Source: AC-32 sp963766375 (GTDB taxonomy: Bacteria; Actinomycetota; Thermoleophilia; Gaiellales; Gaiellaceae). From it: a stretch of DNA of 64,000 nucleotides. Both the position numbers and the translations under genes were made by a program. Shown piece by piece: positions 15,378-23,030 of this stretch. The stretch's first letter is position 1; each line of letters starts with the position of its first letter. The notes under the pieces were generated by a model, which was given only the letters and a program-made list of their open reading frames with translations, was not told where the DNA came from and did not search any database. The DNA is taken from contig CAVXZG010000008.1 of the NCBI GenBank assembly GCA_963766375.1, positions 1 through 64,000 on the forward strand, given 5' to 3'.

Positions 15378-15914
15378 TTACTCGTCAGCCAGCGCGAGTA
15401 GGGCCTCGACAGTTGCCCAGTTTCGCGATGTGGCGGTGACGCCCAGGCCCTTGCCGGCGAGCTTCGTCCAGAGGCGCGAGCGAGCGATTGTCTTCGGGTG
15501 CCACGCGTAGACCTCGCGGCCGATCACGACGACCTGCTCTGAATCCGCGGCGGCAGCCTCGAGCTCACGCACGACCTTGGCAGCGAGCTTGGCTGACAGG
15601 AAGCTCACCTGGTAGCGCTTGGGATCCTTCGCGACGTTCCCGAGCGGGTTGCGCTTCACGATCCTCGCGAGGTCGGCTCGCGTCCGCGCCACGACCGCGA
15701 TCTCGAGGCCGAAGCGCTTCGCGATCACGCGCTCGCACTTCCGGGCCACGCTCTCGGGCTTCGCGGTGCTCTCGAGCACCACGTTGCCGCTCTGAAGGTA
15801 CGTCCGCACGTCCTTGAAGCCGGCGTCCTCCAGCGCCTCGCGCAGCTCCCCCATCGCAATCCGGTTGCGGGCGCCGAGATTGATGCCGCGAAGCAGGACG
15901 ATGTGTCGGGCCAC
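15378..15914 (-). CDS. DUF1697 family protein
   Basis: A 178-residue cytoplasmic protein with the DUF1697 hallmark at its N-terminus, ARHIVLLRGINLGARNRIAM, then LREALEDAGFKDVRTYLQSGN and a C-terminal TATSRNWATVEALLAL. The family is widespread in actinobacteria and its biochemical role is unknown. The start is GTG 15914 rather than the out-of-frame ATG at 15916: TACCCT lies 6 bases upstream (minus strand, 15926-15921), so the mRNA is probably leaderless. Confidence 0.9.
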   Translation of the reverse strand: MARHIVLLRGINLGARNRIAMGELREALEDAGFKDVRTYLQSGNVVLESTAKPESVARKCERVIAKRFGLEIAVVARTRADLARIVKRNPLGNVAKDPKRYQVSFLSAKLAAKVVRELEAAAADSEQVVVIGREVYAWHPKTIARSRLWTKLAGKGLGVTATSRNWATVEALLALADE

Positions 15915-15926
15915 ATCGCGAGGGTA
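15915..15926 (-). promoter_or_regulatory. -10 element of a leaderless promoter
   Basis: On the minus strand TACCCT (15926-15921) is followed by six bases and then the GTG at 15914 of the DUF1697 gene. The spacing puts the transcription start at or next to the first base of the start codon. Confidence 0.5.
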
Positions 15927-15949
15927 CCGCCGTGGCCGCGATCAGCAGT

Positions 15950-16795
15950 CTATGGCCCCGACGGTCCCGTCCCGGTCGGTGTCGTTGGCCCTGTCGTCCC
16001 CGTTGCTCCCGTTGTGCCGGTCGGCCCGGTCGTCCCCGTCGCGCCGGTTGGCCCGCTCGCTCCCGTCGGCGTCGTAGGGGGCGGAGGTGGAGGCGGTCCG
16101 GTAGCCACGTTCCAGGTCACCAGCATCGACCGCCGAACAGCGCGTTGCAGTTGCGCCTTCCGTCCGATCACTCGAATCTTGATGCGAAGGAAACCTAGAT
16201 CCGCTAGTTGCTTCCTGATTGCAGCGAGCTGTCCGTTCAGTGATCCGAGCCAGAAGAAGTTCACGCTCAGCTCGCTTCCGAGCCCAAGACTGGGAGGCAA
16301 CGGTGACGCGCAGCTACCTCTTGCGTCGGAGACAAAGACGGCAATGAGCTTTTGCGAACTGTCCTCAATCTTGTCTTTGCTCGACAGATCGTTAGTGGCA
16401 GAGCTAATTGCCGTCATGTAGCTGGATCGGTTGGCTTGCTGCAGATTTCCGAACACGTCTCTGAAACGCGTTGCGTTGTTCGTGTGGAAGTCGACCGTCG
16501 GCGCTACATACGTCTCCTCGCAGCCACGCGCGACGAGTCGGAGGGATGTAGGGATGCCCGGGAGCAAGGAGACGCTGCGAATGATGCTGTCCTCCGCCGC
16601 CGCGAGCCTCGTCAAGTTGCCGAGCGGCTTTCGCATCGCGGGCGAGATATCCAGGATAAAGACCGCGCTCATGCGCGGCGTCTTTGGATTCGGGAGGAGG
16701 TTTCTGATTCCCAGGACGATCCCGACCGTCACACTGATGAGGCCGAGCAGCGTCGCTAGTCCCGAGAGGAAGGATTTGGGCTTCCAGAGCTTCAA
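15950..16795 (-). CDS. Membrane-anchored von Willebrand factor A-like protein with a collagen-like tail
   Basis: A 281-residue protein. Residues ~8-30 form one membrane helix (LSGLATLLGLISVTVGIVLG). Residues ~42-215 resemble a vWA domain: the MIDAS-like start is FILDISPAM (Asp-x-Ser with an altered third position), and a later strand reads LIAVFVSDARG. The C-terminus is a proline stretch then about ten Gly-Pro/Ala-Thr triplets (GPTGATGTTGPTGTTGATGT), collagen-like. It probably displays the vWA domain outside the membrane for adhesion or metal-dependent binding. TTG start with a GAGGTGGAG upstream. The triplets also make a short low-complexity DNA repeat at 15955-16075. Confidence 0.65.
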   Translation of the reverse strand: MKLWKPKSFLSGLATLLGLISVTVGIVLGIRNLLPNPKTPRMSAVFILDISPAMRKPLGNLTRLAAAEDSIIRSVSLLPGIPTSLRLVARGCEETYVAPTVDFHTNNATRFRDVFGNLQQANRSSYMTAISSATNDLSSKDKIEDSSQKLIAVFVSDARGSCASPLPPSLGLGSELSVNFFWLGSLNGQLAAIRKQLADLGFLRIKIRVIGRKAQLQRAVRRSMLVTWNVATGPPPPPPPTTPTGASGPTGATGTTGPTGTTGATGTTGPTTPTGTGPSGP

Positions 16796-16946
16796 CTGCG
16801 AGCCGCTCCACCTCGATGTAGCTGCTCGCCCGACTTTGACTCCGCCGCAGGAAAGCCGAGGCGGGCCGGGTTGTCAGTTGTCCTCAGGCTACGACGTACG
16901 AAAAACCGCGTCAATGGGCCGCTCCCCGAAACGGGGGGTTTCGCGA

Positions 16947-17077
16947 CTAGGCTCCTGAGCGTGACCGGCCGAGCATTCGAGACTGCGCGAATCGCGTTGA
17001 TGCCGAACGCGTGGACGTCAAAGTGGAGCCGTACCGGCGACCAGCCGTCCGGGCGCTCCAGATCGTCGCCGAGATCG
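16947..17077 (-). pseudogene. Remnant resembling the N-terminus of a cupin protein
   Basis: Downstream of the monooxygenase stop, one minus-strand frame reads GDDLERPDGWSPVRLHFDVH then AFGINAIRAVSNARPV. The phrase HFDVHAFGINAIRA resembles the entry of single-domain cupin proteins, but the metal-binding histidine motifs that should follow are missing and the frame lacks a start codon. It is either a decayed 5' fragment or a gene disrupted by errors. No other gene is seen in 16796-17077. Confidence 0.3.
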
Positions 17078-18191
17078 TCACCGCTTCCTGAGTTGCTGCG
17101 ACGCGAGGTGCTTGGCGATGCGCCGCGCGTCGCGCCCGACGCCGCCGACGTTCTCCGACGTGAACGCGTGTAGGAAGTCCAGGCCGACGAAGTAGAGGCC
17201 CGGTTCGGAGGCGACGCCGCTCTCGTGCACCGGGCTGCCTCCCTCGAAGACGGGCAGGTCGATCCAGCTGAAGTCCTGCCGGAAGCCCGTGCACCAGATG
17301 ACGTTCGCGACGTCCATCACGCGTCCGTCCTCGAGCGCCGGCAGCCCGTCCTGCACGCCGACCGTCCTCGGCACCGACTCGACGCCGGCCTTGCGGAGAT
17401 CGTTCGTCTTGACCCGGATCCGCGGCGCGCCGCTCGAGATGACGTGCGGCTGCATCTTGCGACCGAGCGGCGTCCTCACCGTGAGCACGCGCGACGCGAC
17501 GAACCAGAGCACCGGCAGGACGAGACGCCTCAGCGGGCTCTCGATGCGAAACGGCACCTGTCCTTTGTCGGGGCCCGAGAGCCAGGTCTCGGTGCGTTGC
17601 GGACGTCTCCATCGCGATGTCCGCCCCGGAGTTGCCGGCGCCGACGAGGAGCACGCCGCCCGGCCGAAGCTGGGAGGGATCGCGGTAGTCGCTGGAGTGC
17701 ATCTGCACGATGCGCGGGTCGAGCTCGGATGCGAAGTCGGGCACGGACGGCTTTCCGTAGAAGCCGGTCGCGACGACGACCCGATCGGCCACGAAGCGCC
17801 GCCCGCCGGACTCGACGAGGTAGCGATCGCCGACCTTCGTCAGCCGGTCGACGGTCATCCCGAGCCGCACGGGAAGTTCGAACCGCTCCGCGTAGGCCTC
17901 GAGGTAGTCGGCCGTCTCGCGCGCGGTCGGATACGACCAGGCCGGGGCCGGAAACGCCCAGCCGGGCAAGCCGTCGTACCGCGCAGGGGTGAACAGGCGG
18001 AGCGAGCTCCACGTGCGGGTTCGCCAGGAGCCGCCGATCTGCTCGTTTGCATCCAGGATCACGAACGACCCGCCGCCCTTCTTCAGGTAGTACCCGACGG
18101 CGAGTCCGGCCTGGCCGCCGCCGATGACGATCGTCTCGAACTCCTCGACGCTCGCCGCGGGTGTTTCGATCGCTGCCTCCTGCGTGGCCAT
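17078..18191 (-). CDS. Flavin-dependent monooxygenase / NAD(P)-binding oxidoreductase (one frameshift)
   Basis: About 370 residues once one shift near 17600 is repaired. The N-terminal frame has the FAD-binding GXGXXG in IVIGGGQAGLAVGYYLKKGG, the second motif GGSWRTRTWSSLRLF and the NADPH-binding VLLVGAGNSGADIAME. The C-terminal frame (from PFRIESPLRR) has the late motif NVIWCTGFRQDFSWI and ends with VGGVGRDARRIAKHL. This is the flavin-containing monooxygenase (YUC/CzcO-like) family, oxygenating small organic substrates. It is preceded by a strong GAGGAGG and lies 121 bases downstream of the LuxR regulator in the same direction, which may control it. Confidence 0.85.
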
Positions 18192-18312
18192 GACGTCCTC
18201 CTCGGGTCGGGTGAGCTACCCCACGAACCTATGGAGGCACCGCCGCGCGCGCATCGCGCGGATCCACCATCTTGCTTCGGGACGCGGGTGGTCATTTCTG
18301 ACCACTCCGGGC

Positions 18313-19950
18313 TCAGACGAGGTCGTGCTCGAAGGCGAAGGCGCCCGCCGCGGTGCGCGAGGGAACGCCGAGCTTCCTGAAGATGTTCTGCACGTGCCGG
18401 GCCACGGTGTGCTCGCTGATGACGAGCTCAGAGGCGATTTCCCGGTTGCTCTTGCCGGTGGCGACCAGGCGCAGGACTTCGAGCTCGCGAGCCGTCAGCC
18501 CGTGCGGGTCGGCGACGGTTCCGGTGGACGAGTCGATCGAGACCAGGTCGGGCCGAGCTCCCAGCTCCTCGAAGGTTCTCCGGGCCGCGTCTAGCTCGAG
18601 TGCGAACGCTTCCTCGTCGCCGAGCGCCTTGCAGGCCCGCCCCACGAGCAGACGGGCGCGTGCCGCCTCGTACGGAGCTTCGAGCTCCTGCCACATCCGA
18701 GCCGCCCGCCGGAGGCTGACGAGCGCCCTGCGCGCATCGCCGGCCGCGAGCTCGACTGCTCCACGAGCCTGCGCGAGCTGGGCGTGCAGCAGTTCGCTGT
18801 CGCATTGCGCAGCGACTTCCTCGAGCTGGTCGCACGCTCGCCGGGCTTCCTCGACGTCGCCGACGGCGAGCAGGATCTCGACATAGGCCGGCAGCAGGCT
18901 CGCCCGCCTGAGGCCGTCGGCCGTCTCACCGACTACGCGACGGATCGCCGCGGCCGCGGCATCGGCGTTTCCCTGAGCCAGCCGCAGCAACGCCAGGCCG
19001 GGCTGCGGCTCCAGGCCGAGCAGGCTCGCCTTTCCGTACGCCTCCTCAGCCTCCGTGAACTCGCCTCGGAGGCGGTAGACCTCACCTTGCAGGTAGCGGG
19101 CTTTGCCCGCGGCGGCCTGGTTCATCGACTTTTCGAACCGGCGGTTCGCGCGCTCGGCCTCATCGAGTGCGTCCGGCCAAGCCCCCTGCAGCTGCATCAG
19201 CTGAGCGCGGTGGACCAGGCAGCGGCCGGTGAACGCCAGCAGGTCGGGCTGTCCCTCACACCAGCGCGTCAGAACCGCCGTCCACTCCCTGGCGCGGCGC
19301 AGTTCGTAGACCTCTTCGCAGGCGAGGATCACGCCGCAGTACACGATTCCAGTGACGATCGGCGAAAGCTCTCCTGTGGTGGCGGCAACCATCGCCTCGT
19401 CCAGCAGGCCGAGCCCCTCCCTGACACGGCCTCCTCTGACGAGAACCTCGCCCTGCGTGTCTACAGCGAGCGCGAGGAGGTCTTTGTCCCCGAAGCGCTC
19501 GCCGATTTCGGCCGCGGTCGCGGCGGTCGCAAACGCGCCTTCGTAGTCACCCGTCGCCTCGTGCTCGAAGACGACCGGTAGCAGCAGGTAGCCTCGCTCG
19601 GCGCAATCACCCTCCGGCTCGAGCAGGCGCTGGGCGCGGCCGAGCCAGCCCGTGGCTGGGCCCATCTCTCCGCGGAGCGCGAGATTGATGCCGATCCAGA
19701 AGGCGCAACGCGCCGCGGGCCTCAGCTCGCCCGACTCCTCGTACTCGTGGCAGGCCCGCTCGAAAATCCGCATCCACTCGTCCTCGTGGCCGAGCATGTA
19801 GGCGGAGATCCCGAACAGCACGAGATCCTCCGGCCCCAGCGGCTCGAGCCCGTCGGCGCGAGCCAGCGACTCGTAGGCCGTGGCCCACGCCGAGCTTGCG
19901 TAGGACTCGCGGCCTAGCTCGAGCTCATGGCTGGCACTCGAGGGACGCAA
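18313..19950 (-). CDS. LuxR-type transcriptional regulator with a TPR body
   Basis: A 545-residue regulator. Residues ~1-450 are helical repeats of TPR character with no Walker motifs, so it lacks the ATPase of LAL regulators. The C-terminal ~65 residues are a LuxR helix-turn-helix: GLTARELEVLRLVATGKSNR, EIASELVISEHTVARHVQNI. It probably senses a protein or small ligand through the repeats and activates nearby genes; the monooxygenase just downstream is the obvious candidate. The start is TTG 19950; family length gives no better choice. Confidence 0.85.
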   Translation of the reverse strand: MRPSSASHELELGRESYASSAWATAYESLARADGLEPLGPEDLVLFGISAYMLGHEDEWMRIFERACHEYEESGELRPAARCAFWIGINLALRGEMGPATGWLGRAQRLLEPEGDCAERGYLLLPVVFEHEATGDYEGAFATAATAAEIGERFGDKDLLALAVDTQGEVLVRGGRVREGLGLLDEAMVAATTGELSPIVTGIVYCGVILACEEVYELRRAREWTAVLTRWCEGQPDLLAFTGRCLVHRAQLMQLQGAWPDALDEAERANRRFEKSMNQAAAGKARYLQGEVYRLRGEFTEAEEAYGKASLLGLEPQPGLALLRLAQGNADAAAAAIRRVVGETADGLRRASLLPAYVEILLAVGDVEEARRACDQLEEVAAQCDSELLHAQLAQARGAVELAAGDARRALVSLRRAARMWQELEAPYEAARARLLVGRACKALGDEEAFALELDAARRTFEELGARPDLVSIDSSTGTVADPHGLTARELEVLRLVATGKSNREIASELVISEHTVARHVQNIFRKLGVPSRTAAGAFAFEHDLV

Positions 19951-19968
19951 TGTCGGCCAACCGTACTC

Positions 19969-20343
19969 CTACATGTCGTCTTTGACGACGCCGATCACGT
20001 GGCCCTCGGGATCGCTGAACTGGCCGAGCTCGACCATGTCCATGATCTTCTCCGGGCCCATGATCCTCGTTCCGCCGAGGCTTTCGGCCTTCGCGAGCGC
20101 GGCCTCGACGTCCGGAACCGCGACGTAGAACGTGACGTGGCCTTCGTATCCGGGAGGCCCGCCGGCGATGCCGCCGCCGATGCCGAGATTGCCGTCGGCC
20201 GCGAGGTTGCTGTCGCGCGCCACCATCCCGTAGTTCATCTCGTTGTTGGAGTCGATCTCCCAGTCGAAGAGCTCGGAGTAGTACTTCCGCAGCTTGTCTC
20301 CGTCCTTGCCAATCACCTCGAAGTGGACTACCGGCTGACCCAT
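19969..20343 (-). CDS. VOC (glyoxalase/bleomycin resistance-like) family protein
   Basis: A 124-residue protein with two beta-alpha-beta-beta-beta halves: MGQPVVHFEVIGKDGDKLRK opens the first, GHVTFYVAVPDVEAALAKAE the second, and it ends with GQFSDPEGHVIGVV, the usual metal-site strand of VOC proteins. Likely metal-dependent, possibly dimeric; substrate unknown. Strong Shine-Dalgarno (AAAGGGAGAG) before ATG 20343. It lies upstream of the LuxR gene, 18 bases away and in the same direction. Confidence 0.85.
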   Translation of the reverse strand: MGQPVVHFEVIGKDGDKLRKYYSELFDWEIDSNNEMNYGMVARDSNLAADGNLGIGGGIAGGPPGYEGHVTFYVAVPDVEAALAKAESLGGTRIMGPEKIMDMVELGQFSDPEGHVIGVVKDDM

Positions 20344-20457
20344 GGTCTCTCCCTTTCGCTCGATAACGAGAACCTAGCCCTTAGACCGCCGCTCGGCGAA
20401 AAACTCATCGCTCATCGGCTTAGGATCGTCGTGTGCTCATGGGGCGCCGCTTTCACC

Positions 20458-21348
20458 ATGCGGGCCTGGCCGAAGCTCTGGGTCGTCTGGCTCCTGTTCG
20501 GCCTGAGCGCCGTCGCGGTCTTCGAGACCTACTGGCGCATCCCGCCGCAGGACCTGTGGAAGGTCACGAACACGGGCTTCGTCGGCGGAGCCGGTCGCGC
20601 ATTCGTCTTCATCAGCTTCTCGGCCGCCCTCGCCGCGGTCGCGGTGCTGGCGATCGTCTCCGATCGGCTCGAGGATCGTCGCGCCGACCTCGTCGCGCTC
20701 GTCTCGCTCGTCCTCTGCGCGACGGTCGCCTACCCCGGCGTCCAGACCGAGAGCCACCTCGATCCGAAGTGGTCGAACACCTTCGCCGTCGTCGGGGTCG
20801 TGCTCGCCGTCGCGTTGACCGTCTGGGCTACTCGCAGCGGACGGCCTGAGCGGGTGCGGACGAGCCTGGCAGGCGACCGTGCCAGGCTGGTCGTGGGCGG
20901 CGTCTCGCTGTTCTTCGCCGCGCCGTACATCGCGGCGGAGCTCGGGTTCTTCCTGGACGGCGTCCCGGTGCTCGGCTGGATCTTCCAGACCGGCAAGATC
21001 ACGCCCGAGCCGGGCTCCGGCGACTTGCACGCCGCCGTCCACCACGGGCACCACCACGGGATGGACGGCTTTCTCCTCGCCGCGACGGCGCTGCTGCTGT
21101 CACGCCAGCTCGGTGGCATCCGCCGGCCCGTGCAACGGACGCTGACCGCTGCCTACCTCTCGCTGATGCTCGTCTATGGCCTGACCAACCAGGCCCAGGA
21201 TCTCTGGACCGAGCAGATCGTCAAGCGCGGCTGGACGAGCTGGGAGATTCCGAACGTCCTCCATCCGTCTGCCTCGGCGGCGTGGGCCGCGATGGTCGCG
21301 GTCGCGGCGGTCTTCTACTTCGCGTTCTTCAGCTCACGTAGCCGATGA
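20458..21348 (+). CDS. Integral membrane protein with a histidine-rich loop
   Basis: A 296-residue protein with about eight membrane helices (~8-25, ~45-65, ~72-92, ~100-118, ~140-158, ~195-212, ~225-245, ~275-292). Between helices five and six lies GDLHAAVHHGHHHGMDGFLL, a cluster of six histidines that could bind metal or heme. I do not recognise the family. The start is chosen at ATG 20458 (MRAWPKLWVVW); GTG 20431 in the same frame, with TAGGAT just before it, is an alternative. It stands alone. Confidence 0.6.
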   Translation: MRAWPKLWVVWLLFGLSAVAVFETYWRIPPQDLWKVTNTGFVGGAGRAFVFISFSAALAAVAVLAIVSDRLEDRRADLVALVSLVLCATVAYPGVQTESHLDPKWSNTFAVVGVVLAVALTVWATRSGRPERVRTSLAGDRARLVVGGVSLFFAAPYIAAELGFFLDGVPVLGWIFQTGKITPEPGSGDLHAAVHHGHHHGMDGFLLAATALLLSRQLGGIRRPVQRTLTAAYLSLMLVYGLTNQAQDLWTEQIVKRGWTSWEIPNVLHPSASAAWAAMVAVAAVFYFAFFSSRSR

Positions 21349-21361
21349 GCGCGGAGCCCCG

Positions 21362-21634
21362 CTACGCGGCAGCGAAGCGTTCAGCAGCTCGAGCCCGCTT
21401 GCGCTCGGCTTCGACCTCGCGGTCCTTCGGGGCCGCGTTGGTCACGAGCGCGCCGATCAGCCGCCGGGTCGCCTCGGCGACCTCGTCGACCGCAAGCGCG
21501 AACGCTTCCTCGTTCGCCTGCGAGGGCTTGGTGAAGCCGCTGATCTTGCGCACGTACTGGAGCGAGGCGTCCCGCACCTCGTCGTCGGTCGCGGGAGGCT
21601 CGAAGTTGAAGAGCGTGTGGATGTTTCGGCACAT
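21362..21634 (-). CDS. DUF2277 family protein
   Basis: A 90-residue protein beginning MCRNIHTLFNFEPPATDDEV and continuing ASLQYVRKISGFTKPSQAN, the clear DUF2277 signature; a short helical protein of unknown function common in soil bacteria. The C-terminus is a charged helix. TACAGT lies 6 bases upstream of the start on the minus strand (21646-21641), so the transcript is probably leaderless. Confidence 0.92.
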   Translation of the reverse strand: MCRNIHTLFNFEPPATDDEVRDASLQYVRKISGFTKPSQANEEAFALAVDEVAEATRRLIGALVTNAAPKDREVEAERKRARAAERFAAA

Positions 21635-21646
21635 GGGCCTACTGTA
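21635..21646 (-). promoter_or_regulatory. -10 element of a leaderless promoter
   Basis: TACAGT (minus strand, 21646-21641), six bases, then ATG 21634 of the DUF2277 gene. The same geometry recurs at several other genes here. Confidence 0.5.
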
Positions 21647-21647
21647 G

Positions 21648-22337
21648 CTAGGAGCGGTGTACGCCCATCGCGATGCTCGCGACGTAAGCGCTGCCGCTCT
21701 TGCGCACGCTCAGGAGCGAGCGCTTGCCGCCCTGGGCGAAGACGAAGTCGTTCCCGTTGCGGGTCGTGCGCCTCCCGCGCCGGCTGTACGGCTTGCGGCG
21801 GAAGACCTTGTCGGTGACCGCGTCCGGGAAGTAGAGCTGGCCCGTGTGGACGACTCTCCCGCCGACGTGCACCTTCACGTGGATGTGCACGGTGCGGCCC
21901 TGGTACCAACCTGGCCAGACCGAGCGGAAGCGCGCCAGGCCGGTCGCGTCGGTCTTCTGGATCCCGCGCATGAAGGTGCGGTTGCCCGAGCCCGAGCCGA
22001 AGCCCGAGTAGACGCCGAGCGCGTCCGCGTGCCAGATGTCCACCGCGGCGCCCTTGATCGGCTTGCAGGTCGAGGCGTCCACGACGCGCAGCCGCAGGAG
22101 CAGCGGCACGCCCGGCCGGCCCTCCGTGATGTCGCGGCGCAGCTTCTCGCCGTCGATGTAGTACGGGCCTTCCGTCTGCTCGGGTGAGAGCACGCACGTG
22201 AGCTGGCCGGAGGCGACGGCGTCCGGGCCCGCTCCATCGGCGCTGTCGAGCCGCAGGCCGCCCACTCCGAGAGCGGCCGCGAAGAACCCACCGAGCCGAA
22301 GGAGCGAGCCGCGGCGCGTCAGGCGAAGGTCGTCCAT
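21648..22337 (-). CDS. Exported intradiol ring-cleavage dioxygenase-like protein
   Basis: A 229-residue protein related to protocatechuate 3,4-dioxygenase beta subunits. N-terminal RLTRRGSLLRLGGFFAAALG resembles a Tat-type signal (only RR conserved). Ligand candidates for the Fe(III) are all present: Tyr in EQTEGPYYID, Tyr in DALGVYSGFG, and histidines in GRTVHIHVKV; DIWHADA is also typical. Members of this exported branch are not proven catabolic enzymes. The start ATG 22337 directly follows a leaderless-type promoter with upstream direct repeats. Confidence 0.85.
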   Translation of the reverse strand: MDDLRLTRRGSLLRLGGFFAAALGVGGLRLDSADGAGPDAVASGQLTCVLSPEQTEGPYYIDGEKLRRDITEGRPGVPLLLRLRVVDASTCKPIKGAAVDIWHADALGVYSGFGSGSGNRTFMRGIQKTDATGLARFRSVWPGWYQGRTVHIHVKVHVGGRVVHTGQLYFPDAVTDKVFRRKPYSRRGRRTTRNGNDFVFAQGGKRSLLSVRKSGSAYVASIAMGVHRS

Positions 22338-22378
22338 GCCCCGACGGTAGCGCTGGAGTCTGAGAAATGTTTGAGAAA
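22338..22378 (-). promoter_or_regulatory. Promoter with 11-base direct repeats
   Basis: Reading the minus strand, TTTCTCAAACA is followed directly by TTTCTCAGACT (22378-22357), two 11-base repeats of the kind bound by OmpR/PhoP-type regulators. Then comes TACCGT (22349-22344), six bases, and ATG 22337. This implies a regulated, leaderless transcript of the dioxygenase gene. Confidence 0.45.
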
Positions 22379-22475
22379 AACGGCGATTGTTGTGCCTTCA
22401 TTAACACGCAATCTCCTGGAGCACGTCGGCCCGTAGCACCTGTGTATCGATCAATCGCTCCAGGAGGTGGTTCAC

Positions 22476-22970
22476 ATGCAGAAGACGGCAAAGATCCGGG
22501 GTGGCGTGCTGCTCGCGGCAGCCCTCTTGGTCGGGCTCGTCGCCGCGATCTACGCCACTCGATCGTCGAGCGCCGGGACTGCGAAGCTTGTCTCGACGGC
22601 CCACAACAAGACGCTCGGCAAGACGATCCTCGTCAACAGCAGAGGCCGGTCGCTCTACTCGCTCAGCGTCGAGCGGCACGGCAGGTTCATCTGCAAGACC
22701 TCGGCCTGTCTCTCGATCTGGACGCCTCTCACCGTGCGCAAGGGCACGAAGCCGACCGGCGTCGCCGGGCTGGGAACGGTCAAGCGGCCCGGCGGCAAGA
22801 TCCAGGTTGCGTACCGCGGCGCACCGCTCTACACGTTCTCCCAGGACATGAAGCGTGGGGACGTCAAGGGCAACGGCTTCAAGGACGTCGGCGTATGGCG
22901 AGTGGTCGTGGTCTCGAAGGGCAATGCGGCTCCGGCGACGACTCCACCGGCGCCCGTCTACCACTACTGA
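22476..22970 (+). CDS. Secreted lipoprotein-type repeat protein (COG4315 / PF03640)
   Basis: A 164-residue protein with an N-terminal membrane helix/signal (KIRGGVLLAAALLVGLVAAI). Two secreted-repeat motifs follow: TILVNSRGRSLYSLSVERHG (~48-70) with a downstream CSAC-type cysteine pair (CKTSACLSIW), and IQVAYRGAPLYTFSQD (~110-126), matching the Y-x-F-x-x-D repeat of this family. Function unknown, though the fold is found in exported redox and heme-linked contexts. ATG 22476 has AGGAGG 9 bases upstream. Divergent from the dioxygenase. Confidence 0.8.
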   Translation: MQKTAKIRGGVLLAAALLVGLVAAIYATRSSSAGTAKLVSTAHNKTLGKTILVNSRGRSLYSLSVERHGRFICKTSACLSIWTPLTVRKGTKPTGVAGLGTVKRPGGKIQVAYRGAPLYTFSQDMKRGDVKGNGFKDVGVWRVVVVSKGNAAPATTPPAPVYHY

Positions 22971-22998
22971 GGCTCATCCCGAAGGCGCGACGGCCGTC

Positions 22999-23028
22999 GG
23001 ATCCGCGGCCCTCGCGCCTGGCGGATCC
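22999..23028. terminator. Hairpin between convergent genes
   Basis: GGATCCGC (22999-23006) and GCGGATCC (23021-23028) form a perfect 8-bp stem with a 14-base loop. It lies between the ends of two convergent genes and could terminate both; there is no T run. Confidence 0.45.
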
Positions 23029-23030
23029 TC

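Noticed and set aside
15955..16075. Short tandem repeats that might be taken for a CRISPR array.
   Set aside because: They are the coding triplets of the collagen-like tail; there are no spacers or cas genes.
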